From contig JNEM01008542.1 of assembly GCA_000697335.1 (NCBI GenBank), positions 1 through 26,220 of the forward strand: a DNA stretch of 26,220 bases, given 5' to 3'. The notes under the pieces are model-generated. The model searched no databases, was not told the origin of the DNA, and saw only the letters and a list, made by a program, of their open reading frames with translations. This document shows, piece after piece, positions 22,176-26,220 of this stretch (position 1 is the first letter of the stretch; every line of letters starts with the position of its first letter). Position numbers and translations under genes: made by a program. Origin of the DNA: Conidiobolus incongruus B7586. Lineage: Eukaryota; Entomophthoromycota; Entomophthoromycetes; Entomophthorales; Conidiobolaceae.

Positions 22176-24336
22176 TATTTCATATAATTTCAAAATTATT
22201 TTACCCTAATATTATAGATTGTTTTTTTATTTTAAAGAATAATAAATTTAATTAAAATTATGATATATCATACTTAATTATTAAATATTTTATCTTATTT
22301 CAAAAATTATAATGATTATCTGTTTTATAGTTCAAAATGATGTGTTTTTTGAATTATATCTCAAGTATAAAAATTATAATCTAGACTGAAAAGAACTTAC
22401 GGAATATGTAATCAAATTAATATTCTATTATATAGTTGAAAGTTATTATCATAGTAAATTAATATCAAAATATATAGTATGTGAATTTAATTTAATAAAT
22501 GAGTTTTAATATATTAATTATCAAAATATTTATACTTTGGGCCAAAAGATAGAATCTAGCCTATAATTATTTAACATGTTTGCAATAAAATATTATTTTT
22601 GAATTCATATTTGTTTTATATTTTAGTCAATGTAATTAATATTTTTCGAATGTTTAAGAATAGATTTGTAAATAAATTCAAAATTATGAGTGGTATTGAT
22701 AACTTTTGTATAACTGATGACATACCAAATTAGTATTGTAAACATATAGTGAAGAATTGAAATAGTATATTGCAATTTAAATATTATCACGGTCAATTAG
22801 ATCTTAATATTAATTGAGTACAATATTTGAAATCAGAAAATAGGTGAAAACGTAATCAACTATTACAAGGAATCGGGAAGAATTGTATCTAATTCATTAT
22901 CCAGAACCTCAATTATTTGCTTGACATAACAAAATATGGATTATGTTTAATAAATCATTAATGTATTTGAAAATTTTAACACATTACTCCAGATAATTGA
23001 TTCGAAATTTTTAGTATATAATTTAATTCATTCTCAAATTCAAATAATTAATTATTTTATAAATCAATTAAATTTCAATAGTTTGCCAATATAATAGAGA
23101 AATGAAAGTTTATGATTGGTACTATCAATTTTTTATATATTTTATAATAGTATCAATCTAATATAAATTAAATGATCAATTATTGATTTATTTTATAATA
23201 TGATAAAAATAAAATCTCTATTGGCTATCTAAGTTATTCAGATTTAGAAGATTACTAAGGATATCTGTTAATTGAATATTAACTTTAAGCCATATTTAAG
23301 GAGATTTTTTTTCAGCCATAATACTCTAATTTTACTCTCTCCTAGAACTTGTTTCAACTATTCCGTTTGCATTTCAATTTGAATATTATCTAGATTTTTG
23401 TATATATTAGTAGAAAACAATCAAATATAAGACTTGGTTTTAGTTTAAACTTGGGCTTTCTGATAGTGAAATTAAACTTAATCAATAATTACCTGATCAT
23501 TTTATGAGTTAAATTAGCTAAACAATCTTTTTCATTTTCCATTTTTATTATTTTAATAAATATTTACATAACAAATTGTATCCAATCAAATTAATTAAAT
23601 ACAAAGCATTATACACTTAAGATATAAAAAATATATCACCAAAAGTAAGATAATAAGAAAGACTTATTGGAAATAGTATTATTTATATTAATTGTTTAAA
23701 ACAAAGTATTTATTATTATTAATGAAATTCAATCAACTTTATTTTTATAATATTCCCTATCATCTATTTTGAACAAATTTCACTTTTTTTATTTGTTTTA
23801 ATAATTTATAGTAAGAGTTAAAACTAGTAATTTATTGATTTATTTAATCTAAATTTAAAATATTGATTCAAATATATTATATCTAGTATTTAATAATATA
23901 TCTTCCTTTTTGCTACTAATCAATATTATCACCAAATTATTTACAATTCAACAGTTGAATTTATAGCAATAATTAAAATGAAAGTAACATCGACTGTGAC
24001 TAGGATTCAGATCAAATGCAAAATTGAGGAATTCAAAATTTGAGAAACAATTTAGGGGCATACAAATTTAATCTCAACTTTGACCAAATGGGCTTGGTGA
24101 CTAATTATAAAATTAACTGAATTTCGGTATTTTCTATATTGATTATTGGCAATTTAACACTGGTGTAAATTTTTGAAATCCCCCAAAACATAAGTAGAAT
24201 ATACAATTGAATTCAATAAATAATCTCAATATTTAGTAATTGATATATAAACTAAGGATTATTCATTCATCCAAAACATATTATATTTTTAATTTAATAT
24301 TTATTCATTGTATATAATATTTAATTTAATTTAATT
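22176..24336. other. AT-rich spacer between psi2 and copy E
   Basis: The last 300 bp hold the promoter region of copy E. The rest is AT-rich without a recognisable ORF, RNA gene, tandem repeat or element. A somewhat less AT-rich patch near 23990-24100 overlaps the distal promoter element of copy E. Confidence 0.6.
24055..24251 (+). promoter_or_regulatory. Putative promoter of tyrosinase copy E
   Basis: GGGGCATACAAATTT lies at 24055-24069 (282 bp before the ATG), a weaker match to the distal element of the other copies. TCCCCCAAAACA is at 24179-24190 (about 157 bp) and TATATAAA at 24244-24251 (93 bp). The C-run element is very like that of copy C at almost the same distance. This copy is otherwise the most diverged intact member, so the shared layout is informative. 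Confidence 0.45.
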
Positions 24337-25671
24337 ATGAAATTTATCATATCTTTGCTTATTTCATCATTCATTACTACAACCATAGCTCAATCTGGAT
24401 GTCCTAATGGTATTCGTCAACGTCCTAATTACATCACCATGAGCCAAGCAGACAGAGATAAATTCCATAATGCCATTAAAACTCTTAACACTCAACAAGG
24501 AAATAATCTCTATGCTAACTTCACTGCTATCCATTATGCCGTAGGTATTGGCGCTCATGGTAATGCCGGTTTCTTCGTATGGCACAGAAAATTCATCAGA
24601 GAGTTTGAAAAAGCTTTACAAATGATAGATCCATCTATCATGCTTCCATATTGGGACTGGACTAGAGATTCTCAAGCTCCAGAGAGAAGTGCAGTCTTTT
24701 CAGAAAGTCACATGGGCCCTAACGGTGGTGCCAACGGAAATGGAGGATGCATTACCAGAGGGCCTTTTGCTGGATGGAGGGTACAAAGTGCAAATAACGG
24801 TTGTGTTTCAAGATTTTTTTCGAACGGTAACACTATCCCTGCATGGACTGCACCTGAAATCTTGGACAATTACTTGAATCAACAGACTACCTATGAAGGT
24901 CTCAGGCGTCAAATTGAGAGTACTGGCCACGCTTTAGTTCACTCTGGTATTGGTGGTAGAAATGGTGATTTGAGTTTTATGTACTCTACAAATGATCCCA
25001 TATTCTGGATACATCATGGATTTGTTGATATGATTTGGTATGAATGGCAGCAACGTAATCCTAGTAGAGCAAATGATTATCCTACTAATCCGAATACTGC
25101 GCAATTAGCTACTTATAACGTCCCTGTTTCCTCTACTTTTAACACTCAAAGCTCTGACTATTGCTATACTTATCCAAGATGGACTGTGAACGCTCCAACT
25201 GTGGATCCTAACAACCCCCCAACCTCCACACCTACCACTACTACTACACAACTAACTACCACCTCCACTACCACATCATCGCCCCCAGCTATTACCACTA
25301 CCACCAATCAACCAACCACCATACCTCCTGCCACTATGCCTTGGACTACTACTACCATGCAACCAACTCCTACTAACCCATTCGCCGCTTGCCCTACTGG
25401 TATGCTCGGAATCATTATTGGTTGCCGTACCAGTCGTCGTGCTATTGATATATCTACACTTATTCCTCAAATTCCCAAATTCCCCGGATTTGTCGATCCC
25501 AATGACCGTAGCACAACTTCTAAGATACGTGTTCCAGCACAAGTACCAGCATCATTCTTACAAATGAACGGTATTGATCCTACCACCGCTCTTAATGCCT
25601 ATCTACAATCTGCTATCATTGCTTGTAAATTAAATTTACTACCTGGCTTTAAGCCTTTGGTGAGTCTTTAA
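24337..25671 (+). CDS. Secreted tyrosinase copy E (complete, 444 aa, divergent)
   Basis: An intact single-ORF member that differs from A-D throughout, including at synonymous sites, so it has not been homogenised with them. Signal peptide residues about 1-18 end TTIAQ. CuA ligands are His66, His74 and His83 (IGAHGNAGFFVWHRKF). One extra residue in the Gly/Asn-rich loop (NGGANGNGG) places CuB at His198, His202 and His227 (DPIFWIHHGFVD). The residue after His202 is Ser rather than the Val of A-D. The core ends with DYCYTYPRW. The linker of about 60 residues mixes Thr with Pro, Gln and a Trp. CPTGMLGIIIGC and RTSRRAID open the C-terminal region. Codons are visibly richer in C than in the other copies. 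Features such as GGCITRGPF and IESTGHAL tie it to psi1 and psi2, suggesting it is the surviving member of that sub-lineage. Expected role is secreted phenol or catechol oxidase. Confidence 0.97.
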   Translation: MKFIISLLISSFITTTIAQSGCPNGIRQRPNYITMSQADRDKFHNAIKTLNTQQGNNLYANFTAIHYAVGIGAHGNAGFFVWHRKFIREFEKALQMIDPSIMLPYWDWTRDSQAPERSAVFSESHMGPNGGANGNGGCITRGPFAGWRVQSANNGCVSRFFSNGNTIPAWTAPEILDNYLNQQTTYEGLRRQIESTGHALVHSGIGGRNGDLSFMYSTNDPIFWIHHGFVDMIWYEWQQRNPSRANDYPTNPNTAQLATYNVPVSSTFNTQSSDYCYTYPRWTVNAPTVDPNNPPTSTPTTTTTQLTTTSTTTSSPPAITTTTNQPTTIPPATMPWTTTTMQPTPTNPFAACPTGMLGIIIGCRTSRRAIDISTLIPQIPKFPGFVDPNDRSTTSKIRVPAQVPASFLQMNGIDPTTALNAYLQSAIIACKLNLLPGFKPLVSL

Positions 25672-26220
25672 TTTATCTCTAAATAACTTTTCCTAAAATA
25701 AAACAATAGCTTGTATTTATTTCCATATTTATTATTTAAACTCATAAAATTTAAATCTCTATTTTAATAATATTAAATTTGAAAATTATTTTAAATTTTG
25801 ACTTCAAATAAATAAATAGAAATTTTTAATAATATTTACTATATTAATAATGATAGATATAATAATTTTACTCTATTTAAATATTATATAAAAAATAACT
25901 TAAACTAATTAATAAGTTTATTTTAAAAATATTTTCATTTAATTTTATTAAATTAAAATAAATTATAAATAGAAAAATATTTGTATTTTTTATTTTATTA
26001 AAAGAATAATAAAAATTTTTATATTTAAGCTTTATTTAATTTTTGATATTTTATATTCAGAATATAAATTTATATTTAATAAAAAAATTAAACATAATTT
26101 AAATTATTAATATATATATATTAAAATGATATTAAATATAATTTATAATTAGAAATTTATATTTTATAAATTAGTCTAATAATTTTTAAATAAACTTTAT
26201 TTAATTTTAATTTATTAAAA
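25672..26220. other. AT-rich 3' flank of copy E to window end
   Basis: This holds the 3' UTR and downstream DNA of copy E. It is almost entirely A/T with no ORF, repeat unit or RNA feature that I can support. Confidence 0.6.

Noticed and set aside
20933-25671. psi2 and E as a recent tandem duplication
   Set aside because: Their sequences are related by sub-lineage but far diverged at nucleotide level, and the upstream regions do not match.
1-26220. CRISPR arrays, tRNA or rRNA genes, bacterial operons
   Set aside because: No regularly spaced repeats, no tRNA-like or rRNA-like conserved stretches, and the promoter layout and composition are eukaryotic. One GGTTGATCC string in the psi1 insert resembles a pol III B box but has no convincing A box partner.

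Overview
The window is very AT-rich eukaryotic DNA. Noncoding stretches look roughly 80-90% A+T by eye, while the genes are clearly richer in G+C. It carries one expanded gene family: seven copies of a secreted type-3 copper protein (tyrosinase / polyphenol oxidase). Four complete copies, each an uninterrupted single ORF of 441-449 codons, and one copy cut by the left window edge look functional. Two more copies are decayed pseudogenes. Intronless secreted enzymes with Thr-rich mucin-like linkers in an extremely AT-rich genome suggest an early-diverging fungus, for example an entomophthoralean such as Conidiobolus. That placement is inference; no rRNA or housekeeping gene is present to confirm it.

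Layout, with labels used throughout: A (2-1030, +, left-truncated); B (2912-4237, -); C (6372-7721, -); D (13237-14580, +); psi1 (about 16226-17875, -); psi2 (about 20933-22175, +); E (24337-25671, +). A/B and D/psi1 are convergent, C/D and psi1/psi2 divergent, B-C and psi2-E tandem. Spacers of 1.6-5.5 kb hold simple repeats, one AT palindrome, a few unidentified G+C-richer islands and no convincing second gene family.

Each intact protein has a signal peptide, a tyrosinase core with CuA and CuB histidine triads, a Tyr-x-Tyr-type motif closing the core, a Thr/Pro/Ser linker of about 60 residues, and a C-terminal region of about 95 residues starting at a Cys pair with a conserved Arg-Arg. They would oxidise phenols or catechols outside the cell or in the wall (melanin-like pigment, cross-linking or detoxification). 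The exact substrate cannot be read from sequence.

Three observations stand out. (1) The copies are mosaics of tracts identical at nucleotide level (336 bp in four copies, 696 bp between divergent C and D) next to diverged linkers and flanks, which implies recent gene conversion. (2) The same process appears to have acted on the two dead copies: about 543 bp of psi1 and psi2, in inverted orientation, differ at two positions, including shared disabling lesions, while the sequence on both sides is strongly diverged. (3) Despite unrelated flanking DNA, the upstream regions of B, C, D, E and psi1 keep the same order of three short elements at similar distances, a candidate common promoter code for the family. 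psi1 also carries an insertion of about 314 bp that contains an unidentified open frame.
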